64,000 nucleotides of DNA from JAWKOK01 sp963765875. GTDB taxonomy: Bacteria > Chloroflexota > Anaerolineae > Caldilineales > Caldilineaceae. Position numbers and translations under genes: made by a program. The stretch covers positions 239,778 through 303,777 of the forward strand of contig CAVXYK010000029.1 in NCBI GenBank assembly GCA_963765875.1, given 5' to 3'. Under the pieces are notes generated by a model. The model made no database searches and was not told the origin of the DNA. It was given only the letters and a program-made list of their open reading frames with translations. How positions within the stretch are numbered: position 1 is the first letter of the stretch; every line of letters starts with the position of its first letter. This document shows, one piece after another, positions 36,373-45,748 of this stretch.

Positions 36373-36454
36373 AAAGTGCCGGGGACTTTCCGATGCTGAA
36401 ACCTCAAAATTAGGGTCAACCCACTCGCTTTGTTGCCCAAATCCCCGGCACTTT
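36373..36454. repeat. REP-like inverted repeat (AAAGTGCCGGGGA)
   Basis: Arms AAAGTGCCGGGGACTTT (36373-36389) and AAATCCCCGGCACTTT (36439-36454) differ at one position. It lies in the htpX leader. Similar in form to palindromes mobilised by REP-associated Y1 transposases; none is encoded here. Confidence 0.7.
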
Positions 36455-36596
36455 TTCGCACAACCGACAGATACTAACTTAGTACATTCTCTAAGTACAC
36501 GATGGTGCAAATTCCGCTGCGGAAATTTGTCATGCGACCGCTAGAGCAAAGTGCCGGTCGATTTCCAGCGGGTTCACCAGGCGTCCTTGTTTACGA

Positions 36597-36648
36597 AACA
36601 AAAATGGCCGACGCAAACATTCCTCCTAAAGGAACATCTGTGTCGGCC
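36597..36648 (-). terminator. Leader terminator upstream of htpX
   Basis: On the minus strand GGCCGACACA pairs with TGTTTGCGTCGGCC around an inner TTCCTTTAGGAGGAA hairpin, followed by ATTTTTGTTT. It lies about 90 nt after the predicted transcription start and 265 nt before htpX, so it would act as an attenuator. Confidence 0.78.
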
Positions 36649-36737
36649 TACTGCTCAACCCATCTATTCGTGCGCAATCATCATGAACTGTCGAGTTGCG
36701 ATGAATCGATGCTTTGGCGAATCTGCCTACTCACTTA
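36649..36737 (-). promoter_or_regulatory. Candidate regulatory RNA leader of htpX (paired with the mrpA leader)
   Basis: The predicted transcript begins near 36737. Two blocks are shared with the mrpA leader: TAGGCAGATTCGCCAAAG (36712-36729) and GTTGAGCAGTAGGCCGACA (36641-36659), the second running into the terminator stem. Between them CGCAA/TTGCG and ATTC/GAAT can pair. The layout promoter - conserved folded segment - terminator is that of a riboswitch. I could not match it to a family I know. Inference. Confidence 0.5.
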
Positions 36738-36743
36738 CAAGGC

Positions 36744-36772
36744 ATCTTAGCATTTCGCACACAAATTGTCAA
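36744..36772 (-). promoter_or_regulatory. Sigma70 promoter of the htpX leader
   Basis: TTGACA (minus strand, 36772-36767), 17-nt spacer, TAAGAT (36749-36744). Confidence 0.8.
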
Positions 36773-36912
36773 TATAAAATCCATTAAATTTTCATTAGAG
36801 TTCGTCCTTGACATCAGCGTTAGAGCCTGAGGGAAGCTGCTTGAAGAACCCGGCATGTCCGCCGGCAATCCGGGATTGCTGACCGGTTGCCTCGTCTTTT
36901 CAGGTAACCTTT

Positions 36913-37381
36913 TCAGATATCCTCTCTGAGCCATGTTGGACGCGGGGTAAGACCAAAACGAAAGAGAATGCAATCGTTGTCGCAATCCACGACCACGCGC
37001 ATAAAGGTGACGCTGTAGGGCAGAATGTGTTCTACATGGCGCTTCAGTTCAGAATGCATCTGTTCCGCCAATTCCTCGATATAGTGCTGAAAGAAGGCGC
37101 GCCCCTCACTGCGTCGCATCAGATGTTGTTCAGCGGCTGCCAGGCTGTGCTCTACGCGCACTGTTAGCACATGCTCTGCAAGCGTGGCAACTGTGTTGGT
37201 GCCTGTTCGCCGCAACGAGATGGCCAGTTCCTCACGACAGCGCATGGCAACCGCATCCAATTGCCCTTGTGTGACGCGGATCTGGCCACCATCGCTGGAA
37301 CCGGTCTCACTTGCTCGTCTAGCATCTCGCGCTATCGCCCCAGTGTTCAGAGTAGATCCAGTCGCCACGCCGTTCGCTCAT
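36913..37381 (-). CDS. DUF2294-like protein (N-terminal frameshift)
   Basis: About 155 residues. The conserved region EHVLTVRVEHSLAAAEQHLM followed by ELAEQMHSELKRHVEHILPY and DCILFRFGL follows the pattern of the DUF2294 protein at 43653. The best ribosome site (GAGGAGG before ATG 37381) opens a frame MSERRGDWIYSEHWGDSAR that is one base out of phase with the conserved part. One extra base at about 37326-37332 (near GCGCGAG) explains this. The uncorrected frame begins at GTG 37368. It lies at the end of the mrp operon. Function unknown; the pairing with the Mrp antiporter is notable. Confidence 0.7.
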
Positions 37382-37429
37382 GATTTTCCTCCTCTCGAAA
37401 CAAGAATTGGACTGGCGGGGACAGTGATG

Positions 37430-37847
37430 TCACCGGCGCCCCATCGCTTCACGGGCTGCATCGTTACCGACAATCATGGAGTCTGTCTGCGCCTGTGGAT
37501 AGGTCATGACAAGTTCGTCAGCGGTGTCAGCGTCCTGCAGGGTCGTCTGGGCAAAAGGAACGCGGCTGCGGTAGGCAGCCCGCCCGAGCATATGCGCGGC
37601 CACCGGCGCCGTTACCATCATGAAAACAATCACGGCCAGCGCCCGGCTGCTCGTCCCTAACTCGCCGAAGTGGAGCGCAACCCCGAGCAAGAGCGCGGCA
37701 ATACCCAGCGTCGCCCCTTTGGACGTGACCGAAGTCCGCAGGTAGAGATCGGGCATGCGCAGCAAGCCGATTGCTGCGATCCACATGAGCACGACACCCA
37801 GGATGAGCAGCGCCAATACGCCATAGTCAATCAGGCTCCGGCATCAT
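37430..37847 (-). CDS. mrpG: Na+/H+ antiporter subunit MrpG (N-terminal frameshift)
   Basis: About 138 residues. The frame VLALLILGVVLMWIAAIGLL followed by MPDLYLRTSVTSKGATLG and MVTAPVAAHMLGRAAYRS is typical MrpG/PhaG. The uncorrected frame can only start at TTG 37816. The natural start is ATG 37847, overlapping the mrpF stop (TCATGATG), and reads MPELIDYGVLAL if one C of the pair near 37833 is removed. A minor structural subunit needed to assemble the Mrp complex. Confidence 0.85.
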
Positions 37848-38125
37848 GAGTTGAGCCTCCGATTTCTCTGTTCGATGTAGTAGGCGAACCCGATAGTGCC
37901 CAGAAAACTGAGCAGGGCGACAACCACAGCCACATCCAGGTAGACAGGCTGATCGGTGGCGATGGCGTAGACGCCAAGGATACCGACCACGACTACTGTG
38001 GCAAAGTCGAGCGCGATCACCCGATCCAACAGATGAGGTCCCTTTGCCAGACGAATGGCACTCAGGAGGACCGCACCGACGAGCAATGGCAGCACAACAG
38101 TGTAGACAACTACCTCAACCATCAT
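37844..38125 (-). CDS. mrpF: Na+/H+ antiporter subunit MrpF
   Basis: 93 residues, three membrane helices, with the family motif GPHLLDRVIALDFATVVVVG and the conserved acidic residue in ALDF. The start ATG ATG overlaps the mrpE stop. Small subunit of the Mrp/Pha cation/proton antiporter. Confidence 0.93.
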   Translation of the reverse strand: MMVEVVVYTVVLPLLVGAVLLSAIRLAKGPHLLDRVIALDFATVVVVGILGVYAIATDQPVYLDVAVVVALLSFLGTIGFAYYIEQRNRRLNS

Positions 38126-38694
38126 CAGCTCATGACCTCCTTGACTCTGTTGCCCAAATTCTGACTCATTTGACGGCGAAAATCCTCGATGGCCGCCTGG
38201 GTCCTGCCGACATGCATGGCGTGAACGTAGAGCACACGCTGGACTTCGTGGGATTGCGCTTCGTCGGGCTGGACTTCGTTGGGCTGGACTTCATCGGGCT
38301 GCGTTTTCCGGCGTTCGACAACGTCCAGGCTCAACGTGCCCGGCGTCAACGTGATAAAGTTGGCCAACAATGTCACCTCGGCGTCGGAGTACCCATCCAA
38401 TGGCACGGCGACGACGGCAGGCGTAATCTGCGGTCGCGGACGCATCACATCGATGGCGACGCGTACGTTGGCCAGGATCAGTTCCCAGATAAAGTAGAGG
38501 CCAAAGGAGATGAGTTGGATTCCTTTCAACCCATAGGCAGGCATCCCTCTGCGCCTGGGCTCGAACGGCGAAACACGCTGTACGAGCCAGATCATGGCGG
38601 CCGAGGCCAAGAGACCGACCAGGAAGTTCAGGATTGTGAACTCACCGGTGAGCGCCAGCCAGGCCAGCGCCAGTAGAAAATTGAGCAACACCAT
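38125..38694 (-). CDS. mrpE: Na+/H+ antiporter subunit MrpE
   Basis: 189 residues. MrpE features: LLALAWLALTGEFTILNFLVG, YFIWELILANVRVAIDVM and FITLTPGTLSLDV. GGAG lies 8 nt before the ATG. An unusual hydrophilic insert QPDEVQPNEVQPDEAQ, a tandem five-residue repeat, interrupts the C-terminal domain before the family's last strand (VLYVHAMHV). Part of the mrpABCDEFG operon. Confidence 0.92.
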   Translation of the reverse strand: MVLLNFLLALAWLALTGEFTILNFLVGLLASAAMIWLVQRVSPFEPRRRGMPAYGLKGIQLISFGLYFIWELILANVRVAIDVMRPRPQITPAVVAVPLDGYSDAEVTLLANFITLTPGTLSLDVVERRKTQPDEVQPNEVQPDEAQSHEVQRVLYVHAMHVGRTQAAIEDFRRQMSQNLGNRVKEVMS

Positions 38695-38706
38695 GGATTT
38701 TCTCCT

Positions 38707-40249
38707 TTAATTCCCGGCAACGACAGCTGATGCGATGTTCGACGCTGTCCCCGCCACTGCCTCGATGTAGGCCGACGAATCGAGCAGTTGGTCAGCGGCA
38801 TTCTGGCTGAGCTGTAAGAAGGGCTCGACCACAATGCCCATGGCCACCGCCAGCACCGCCAGCACCGTAATGGGGGCCAACAATGACCAGGCGGCGCCCC
38901 GCGATAGCGGTCGGCCCTGTTCTGGGCTGTGCGCTTCATCAGCCGCTTCCTTCCAGAATGCCTCGTTCCAGATCTTGGTCATCGAATAGAGCGTGAGCAT
39001 GCTAACCACCAACGAGACGGCCACGATGATCCATGCTTCAGCCGAGAGTCCGGCTTGGACCAGGAGCAGTTTGGCCCAGAAACCGGAGAAGGGGGGCAGG
39101 CCGGCCAACGCCAATGCCGAAATCAGGAAGAGCGCGGACAGAGCCGGCCAGGCGCTGTAGAGGCCGCCCAACTTCTTGAGTTTCTCCGTGCCCTGCACCC
39201 GCCCCACCACGCCGCCGATCAGGAAGAGATTGGTCTTGACGATGATGTTATGGGCGATGAAGAAGATGGCCCCGGCCAGCGCCAATGGCGTGAAGAGCGC
39301 CAACCCCATGATCATGTAGCCGATCTGGCTGACGATGTGGAACGAGAGAATCCGTCGGATCTCGTTCTGTGCAGCCGCGCCCAGCACGCCAACGACCATG
39401 GTGAAGCCCGCCACCCAGAGCAAGAGCGTCTGCATGTTGCCCGTCTCCTGGATGAAGAGCAGTGTGAAGAGGCGGATGAGCACATAGACGCCAACCTTGG
39501 TCAGCAGGCCGGCAAAGAGCGCCGAAATGACCAATCGGCGTCGTTGGGTAGGAGGCCGGCAGCCAGAAAAAGAGCGGAAAGATAGCCGATTTGATGCCGA
39601 GCGCGACGAGAAAGAGCACCGCCAGCGTTGCGATCAAGCCCGGCTCGACGACGCCTGCGTCAAAGCGGATGGCCAGGTCGGCCATGTTGAGCGTGCCGGT
39701 CACGCCGTAGAGGATGCCGATCGCGGCCAGGAAGAGCGATGAGGCAAAAAGATTCATCGCCACATATTTGTAGGCGCCCTCGATCTGATCGCGCCCGCCA
39801 CCCAGGGTCAGCAGCACAAAGGAGGAGATGAGCATGACTTCGAACCAGACGAAGAGGTTGAAGATATCCCCGGTGAGCACTGCACCTGTCAGCGAGAGCA
39901 ACAGGATCTGCACCAACGGATGGTAGCCGGCCCGGCGCCGTTGATCGTCAAGGGCTGCCAGCCCATAGACGGCAATGACCAGGCCGATCAGACCGATCAG
40001 AACCAGCATGATGGCGCTGAAAAGGTCGGCCACCAATGTGATGCCGAAAGGCGCAGACCAATTGCCGATCTGCACGGCCTGGATGCCGTCTCGGCTGACA
40101 ACAGCCAGGATCAGCAGCCCCACGCCGAAGAGCAAGGCCGTGCCTGCGACATCCAACCAGCGCTGAACCGATATGTGTTGCCAGACGAACAGCATCAATA
40201 TCGCGGTGATCAGCGGAATCAGGAGCGGTAGTACCAACAGAAGTTCCAT
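38707..40249 (-). CDS. mrpD: Na+/H+ antiporter subunit MrpD (frameshifted)
   Basis: Reconstructed length about 513 residues, normal for MrpD. Start ATG 40249 with GGAGG 11 nt upstream inside the end of mrpC. The first frame gives ILLLSLTGAVLTGDIFNLFV and FFWLPASYPTTP. The second gives VISALFAGLLTKVGVYVLIR and ALAGLPPFSGFWAKLLLV, the NuoM/N-like proton-channel motifs. The frames join at about 39543, where ATTGGTC should read ATTGTC (PIVISAL). MrpD is one of the two antiporter-like subunits homologous to complex I channels. Confidence 0.9.
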
Positions 40250-40254
40250 GAACG

Positions 40255-40611
40255 TCAAGCCTCCAACTGATCGGTGTGGCGCATCTCGTCCAGATCGCCG
40301 CTGCCTTCGGTCTGGTAGACCCGTTTGACCAACACCAGCGTGAAAGCCTGCACGCCGAAGCTGATGACGATGGCCGTTAAGATCAACGCCTGGGGCAATG
40401 GATCGGCGTAGAGACCGGTCAACTGCTGGGCGCCCTCAGCGATCAGCGGCGGCGCGCCGGAAATAGGTCTGCCCGCCGTGAAGATCAAGAGGTGGGTGGC
40501 GTGGCCCAGCAGGACCAGGCCGATGATGAACTTGGCGATGCTGCGTCGCAACATCATGTAGATGGCGCCTGTGTAGAGCGCACCCACAGTCAATGCCAGA
40601 ATGGTTTCCAT
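40255..40611 (-). CDS. mrpC: Na+/H+ antiporter subunit MrpC
   Basis: 118 residues (NuoK-like): METILALTVGALYTGAIYMM, IIGLVLLGHATHLLIFTAGR, DPLPQALILTAIVISFGVQA. As sequenced, it is fused in frame to MrpA/B, but it has its own ATG at 40611 with GGAG 8 nt upstream, so I treat it as a separate gene. The fusion probably results from a lost base in the preceding gene. Confidence 0.85.
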   Translation of the reverse strand: METILALTVGALYTGAIYMMLRRSIAKFIIGLVLLGHATHLLIFTAGRPISGAPPLIAEGAQQLTGLYADPLPQALILTAIVISFGVQAFTLVLVKRVYQTEGSGDLDEMRHTDQLEA

Positions 40612-40627
40612 ATGGACAGCTCCTTGG

Positions 40628-43419
40628 CTATGCGCCGTTCTCTGACTTGGATGGCTCGCCGGTTCCACCACGTCGGGCGTCTCCATCAGTGTAAAGAGGA
40701 TCTTGAGTGTCACACCCACGACGACCAGGAAGACGCCCACATCAAAGAGCAGGGGCGTGCCCAGCTTGCCGACCACCGGGACCGGCCAACTGAGCCACAG
40801 CCCGGTCAACAACGGATCGCCGGCAAAAAAGGCGAGCAGACCGGCGCCCACGGCGAGCGCCAGGCCCACCGCCATCAGCGTACGCAGATCCACACGCATC
40901 AGGCGCCTCGCCTCGGCCACGCCGGCAGCCAACGCATAGAGCGCGATGGCCGAGGCCGCCACCAGCCCACCGACAAAACCGCCGCCCGGCTCGTTGTGGC
41001 CACGCAGAAGCAGGAACAGCGACAGCAAGAGCAGCAACGGCAGCAGGTAACGTGTGGAGGTTAGGAAAATCACTGAACGGTCGACCTGCTCGTCGATCTT
41101 GCTGAGACTTCCATATTTCCCAGCCTGCCGGCTGTCAAGCAAGGGACGCACCAGCGCGTGCACGCCCAACGCTGCCGCCGTCAACACCACGATTTCGCCC
41201 AATGTGTCCAGCGCCCGGAAGTCGACCAGAATCACGTTGACCACATTGCGCCCGTTGGCGGCAGTCCAGCTCTGCTCGGCGAAAAATGTACTCACATGCA
41301 TGGGGTGGGGCGCCTGTACTGCGGTCAAGACCAGCAGCGTCATCGTCGCACCGGCCAAGAGCGCTGCCACCAGATCACGCACCCGTCCGCGGCGACTGGT
41401 CAACTGCTGGAAGCGAGGCAGGCGGTAGAAGACAAAGACAAAGAGGAGCACCGTCAACGTCTCCACTGCAAACTGGGTCATGGCCAGGTCGGGTGCGCTG
41501 AAGAGCGTAAAGAGCACCGTCATCCCTAGGCCCACCACGCCCAGAGCGACCACGGCCACCAGCCGAGATGTGACAGTCGCGGCCGCGACCGTTGCCGCCA
41601 CCATCAGGACGACAATGGCGATTTCGTAGAGGGCCACACCCGAAAGCAGTTCGCTAAGGGGTGCGACAGTCGGCAGGCCGGCCTGGGTAAGCAACGTCAG
41701 ACCGACCAGGCCCGTCATCACCAGGACAATGGTCAAGAGATAGCCGCGCAGGTAGCCGTGCTGTATCAACCGTGTTTGCCAGACGGCAAAGCGCGGCAGC
41801 CCAGCCAGCAAGCTGCTATAGCCCCGCTCCGGGCCGACGCTTTTGCCTACATCCAGCGGCGCCGTGAGCGCCAGCAACCAGCGCTGGGTGAACCAGACCA
41901 CCATGGCCAGGCCAATGGTGGCAGCGCTCAGCGCCAGCATCGGATTGAGACCATGCCAGAGCGAAAGCTTGACCGTGACCGGCGTACCGGCCACGCTGCT
42001 CACCGCCGGTCCGATCAAGGATGTCCCGACCGTGCCAATCATCAGGCCGAAAAGCAAGCCTGCCGCTCCCAGCACAACCGGCCCGAGCAGCAGGCGCACG
42101 CCTGCCTCCTTGGGTCGTTCCAATGGCTCAGATGGGCGTCCAAAGAAGGGGCGGATGACCACCAGACCGGCGGCAACGACTGTCAACACATTGGCCAGCA
42201 GTGCGAGGCCAGTCAGGATTGCGTTCAGGGAAGGCGAGTAGAGCGTCGCTTCGTAGAAGAGTTCCTTGCTGACGAAACCGATCAGCGGCGGCAGACCACT
42301 CATGGAGAGACCGGCCAAGACGGCTGCGACAGCTGTCACCGGCATTGCACGCCTGAGCCCGCCCAGCCGGTAGATGTCGCGCATCCCAGTCTGGTGGTCG
42401 ACCGCGCCGGCCACCATAAAGAGCGCTCCCTTGTAGAGCGCATGGGCCAGCAGAAAGGTCATGGCCGCCTTGAATGCCACAGGCGTTCCGATACCCAGCA
42501 GAAAGGTGAGCATGCCCAGCGCGCTGACGGTCGTGTAGGCCAGGATGCTCTTCAGGTCGGTCTGTCGCCAGGCCAAAAATGCGCCCATCACCATGGTGAT
42601 TCCACCGAACGAGATCAGCAGACCGGCCCAGAGTGTGGTGCCCCCCAGCACAGGCGTCATCAGCGCCATCAGGAAAACGCCGGCCTTGACCATGGTGGCC
42701 GAATGCAAATACGCGCTCACGGGCGCGGGAGCGGCCATGGCATTGGGCAGCCAGAAATGGAAGGGGAACTGGGCCGATTTGGTGAAGGCGCCGGCCAACA
42801 TCAGCAAGACAATGGGCACGTAGAGCGCATTCGCCTGGATCTCTTGGCTACGGGCCGTCAGCACACCGATTTCCAAGCTGCCCCCTGCTTGCCCCAGCAG
42901 CAATATGCCGACCAGCATGGCCAGTCCGCCACCGCCGGTCACCAGCAGCGCCTGCAACGCGGCTGCCCTCGAATCGGCATAGGCGTGTTTGTAGCCGATG
43001 AGCAGATAGGAGGTGATGCTGGTCAGCTCCCAGAAGATGAAGAGCATCAGTAGGTTACGCGAAAAGACCACGCCCAGCATGGAACCCATGAAGAGCAGCA
43101 GATAGGCGTAGAAGCGATTCAGTTCGCGGTCGCCGGCCAGGTAGCCGCTGGCATAGACAAACACCAGCGCGCCGATGCCGCTGATCAGCAGACCAAAGAG
43201 CAAGCTCAACCCATCGATCCCATAGGAGAACGAGATCCCCAACGACGGCGCCCATGCCCATTGGCCTTGAATGGTTTGCCCTGCGGCGATGGCGGGCTGC
43301 AGGCTCAGCAACCAGCCAAAGATGGCGAGCGGGATCAGTGCAAGCAACCAACCCGTGAGACCTGAACGGTCGAAGTGTACCGGTTCGGTCGCCGGTAGAT
43401 TTTCCTTCACGCGTGCCAT
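40628..43419 (-). CDS. mrpA: Na+/H+ antiporter subunit MrpA with fused MrpB domain
   Basis: About 930 residues. The N-terminal part is the NuoL-like antiporter core (GIDGLSLLFGLLISGIGALV, FWELTSITSYLLIGYKH, FHFWLPNAMAAPAPVSAYLH, HALYKGALFMVAGAVDHQTG). The C-terminal MrpB domain begins at about residue 775 (RGHNEPGGGFVGGLVAASAI). A and B are fused, as in PhaAB-type systems. The frame reads on into mrpC (stop at 40255), but one extra base near 40660 would give VVEPGEPSKSENGA and a TAG at 40628-40630, just before the mrpC ribosome site. The operon exchanges cytoplasmic Na+ for H+. Its promoter and regulatory leader lie at 43463-43621. Confidence 0.92.
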
Positions 43420-43462
43420 GATTTCCCTGTCCTATGCTTGGTTAAGCATCTTCTTTGTCAAC

Positions 43463-43501
43463 AAAAAAACCGACATGACCCGAATACGGGGCTCATGTCG
43501 G
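43463..43501 (-). terminator. Leader terminator upstream of mrpA
   Basis: On the minus strand CCGACATGA/TCATGTCGG with an inner CCCG/CGGG hairpin, followed by seven T. Only 44 nt before the mrpA start and about 90 nt after the predicted transcription start. Confidence 0.85.
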
Positions 43502-43587
43502 CTTACGCTGCAACCTGTCTTCTCCGTGTGCGTCACTGTTCACGCACGTGAGACTACACTTTGCCTAGTCCGCCTAAATCTTTGATT
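43502..43587 (-). promoter_or_regulatory. Candidate regulatory RNA leader of the mrp operon
   Basis: Shares two blocks with the htpX leader: TAGGCGGACTAGGCAAAG (43559-43576) and GTTGCAGCGTAAGCCGACA (43496-43514). Between them GTGCGT/ACGCAC and GTCTC/GAGA.AGAC can pair. Position between promoter and terminator suggests a riboswitch or other attenuator. A cation- or nucleotide-sensing RNA would suit a sodium/proton antiporter, but the ligand is inferred, not seen. Confidence 0.5.
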
Positions 43588-43593
43588 TGATAT

Positions 43594-43621
43594 AGAATAC
43601 CTGATTTTCAGAATTTGTCAA
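43594..43621 (-). promoter_or_regulatory. Sigma70 promoter of the mrp operon
   Basis: TTGACA (minus strand, 43621-43616), 16-nt spacer, TATTCT (43599-43594). Confidence 0.75.
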
Positions 43622-43652
43622 GAAGTTGCACAAGAAAAACGTGGGAATCAGA

Positions 43653-44030
43653 TTACCGTTTGCCCTTGGCAGGCGGAAATTTCTTGTCAAGATCCGTATC
43701 AACCACGAGGAGGATCATGCGTTCGCCGGTTTTTGTGCTCATGTCGGTATGCAGACTGACTACCTGGGCGCCGACAACCGTGCGAACGATCTCTTCAAGC
43801 AAGGGACGTGAACTCTCGAAGAGCTGGCGGCGCATCTCTTTGACCAGATCGCGTCCATCGCTTCCAGTTGCCAGCTTCTGTTCCGCCGGCGTCATCAATC
43901 CTTTGAGACGGACCAGGATCATATCGCCCAGGAAAAAAGTGCGCGCATCCAGAGGCCCTCGGCCCAGATGTTCCTTCTCAAACTGAATGATTGCCTTTGA
44001 AAAGTTGGCTTCCGCCATACCGCGTGTCAT
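43653..44030 (-). CDS. DUF2294 family protein
   Basis: About 125 residues from ATG 44030 (or ATG 44018). Typical DUF2294 pattern: KAIIQFEKEHLGRGPLDART, DMILVRLKGLMTPAEQKL, REL-like region RRQLFESSRPLLEEIVRTV, VVSLHTDMSTKTGERMI. The upstream extension to 44177 reads through an intergenic repeat and is not used. It directly precedes the mrp promoter and leader, on the same strand, and a second DUF2294-like gene lies at the other end of the operon. Biochemical function not known. Confidence 0.82.
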   Translation of the reverse strand: MTRGMAEANFSKAIIQFEKEHLGRGPLDARTFFLGDMILVRLKGLMTPAEQKLATGSDGRDLVKEMRRQLFESSRPLLEEIVRTVVGAQVVSLHTDMSTKTGERMILLVVDTDLDKKFPPAKGKR

Positions 44031-44171
44031 GATTGCATATTCTATCACTGAGCTGCCCAGTAGACCAGATGGTGTGGAAGGAATGAATCTCGATGTAGGC
44101 AACGCGAGATTTCTCACTTCGCTCGAAATGACAACATCTTGCCCAACCGGCGCCGGCACAAGAAAAGCTCT

Positions 44172-44200
44172 TTGCACGCCTTCAATACCTATTGTATAGT
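44172..44200 (+). promoter_or_regulatory. Sigma70 promoter of the livK-type gene
   Basis: TTGCAC (44172-44177), 17-nt spacer, TATAGT (44195-44200), 70 nt before the GTG start at 44270. Confidence 0.75.
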
Positions 44201-44269
44201 CTCACCGAACCACGACATCCCCCAAGCCGTCCTGCCGCTAGAAAGTCACCACCATAAGGAGAGCAAACT

Positions 44270-45494
44270 GTGAAGAGAAGAGACCTATTCGTGCTATTGA
44301 TTGTGCTGATGCTGGCCTTTGCTGCCTGCGTACCTGTTGAAGCGCCGGAAGACGGTGCTATGTCGCAAGAGTATGTGCTGGGCATCGCTCTGCCGTTTAC
44401 TGGGCCTCTGGGCTCATTCGGAACCGACTTCGGCAAGGGCGTTGAACTGGCCGTAGCCCAGATGAACGAGGAGCTGGCCGCATCCGGGTCAAATGTTCAG
44501 TTCAGCGTGGCCAGCGCCGACACCGAAGGTACGCCCGACGGCGCAGCCAAGGCCGTGCAGACCATCCACCAGACCAGCGGCGCCAACGTGGTCGTCGGCC
44601 CGCTGAGCACCGGCGAAGTGCTCGGGGCCAAGCAGTACGCCGACGACAATCAGATCGTGATCGTCGCCCCGGCCTCCAGCGCTCCGTCCGGGGCCATTGC
44701 CGATGACTACATCTTCCGCGTCATGTATCCGCCCGACACCTTTGCGGCCAATGCCTTCCAGCAGATCGCACTCAACAAGGGGTATGAGAACATCGCCATC
44801 CTACAGGTCGACGATCCCTTCGGCAACGGCATGGTCGACGCCTTCACCGAAGGCTTCCAGGCCAACGGCGGCGGCGAAGTGGCCGTGGTCACCTTCGCAC
44901 CCGATCCGGCTGACCTCTCCGGCGAAATGTCCAAGCTGAGCGCCGAAGTGACGCGCTTGAGCGAAGCAGGCAACACCGCCGTCTTCATCGTCGGCTTCCT
45001 GGGCGATGGGCAGAAGGCCCTGCAGCTTGGCCGTCACCGACCCGGCGCTGGGCTCGGTCGAGTGGCTCGGGGTTGAGAATCTGGCCAGCGCCGAGATCCT
45101 GGAAGACCCGGCCCATGCCCAGTTCCTCAAGGACGCCGACTTCACGTCGGTCTCGTTTGCCGAGCGACAGACGCCCAACACCCAGCCCTTCATCGACGCC
45201 TTTGTAGCGGCCAACGAAACCGAACCCGGCCCCTTCACCAACTACGCCTACGACGCCGCCAATGTGGCCATGCTCTCCATGCTCGCTGCCGACAACGACG
45301 GTTCGGGCGTCCAGTCGATCCTACCCTTCATCGCCAACCACTACATCGGCACCGCGGTCCAGACCTACCTGGATGAAAACGGCGACCAGGCTGTGGTCAA
45401 CTACGGCGTCTACGCCATCAACGAGGATGGAACCGACTTCATGCAGATCGGTTCCTATGACGGCTCGACCAATGAAGTGGTGATGGACGAATAA
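44270..45494 (+). CDS. livK: Branched-chain amino acid-type ABC transporter substrate-binding lipoprotein LivK (frameshifted)
   Basis: About 407 residues after correction. GTG start with AGGAG about 8 nt upstream. Lipobox LAFAAC (LLIVLMLAFAACVPVE). The first frame carries the Peripla_BP_6 features YVLGIALPFTGPLGSFG and NVVVGPLSTGEVLGAKQYAD; the second continues with AVTDPALGSVEWLGVENL to VVMDE. They meet at about 45028, where CAGCTTGGCC should be CAGCTGGCC (LQLAVTDPA). It binds the substrate for a LivHMGF-type transporter, but is 11 kb from that operon, on the other strand and with its own promoter. Confidence 0.88.
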
Positions 45495-45505
45495 CTGATC
45501 GTTTG

Positions 45506-45558
45506 AAAAAGCCTGATTGCCGCAGATGCGGTCGTGACCGCGTCTGCGGCAATAGGCT
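45506..45558 (-). terminator. Long hairpin terminator for mscS
   Basis: Near-perfect stem of over 20 bp (AGCCT.ATTGCCGCAGA..) at 45510-45558. On the minus strand it is followed by TTTTTC, as expected for the end of the mscS transcript. It also lies 16 nt after the livK stop and could halt that transcript. Confidence 0.8.
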
Positions 45559-45748
45559 CCAACAACCTGTCATTCTGAGTGGGTTTGCATTGACAGTTCG
45601 AGCTTGCTGACAGACCAGCGAAGAATCTGGACGGCAATGCCCAGACCCTTCTTTGGTCTCTTGAGGAACTCGATCTGCCAACGTTTACCCAATCAGGGTG
45701 ACATAGCAACCCCTGCGGCGGCTCGATCTCCACACGGTAGCCTCGAAA

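Noticed and set aside
36606..36650. Possible leader peptide MFASAIFVS inside the htpX leader terminator
   Set aside because: AGGAGG is present but only one base from the ATG, and the frame is embedded in the hairpin; too weak to call.
41758..43053. Plus-strand frame of 431 codons
   Set aside because: Antisense of mrpA; composition (Gln, Arg, His rich) is that of a shadow frame.
44080..44150. CGAGATTTCTCACTTCGCTCG and related stretches at 27040 and 45570 as possible attachment sites
   Set aside because: These look like the widespread intergenic GTCATTCTGAGCGAAG-type repeats; no integrase or island border is nearby.
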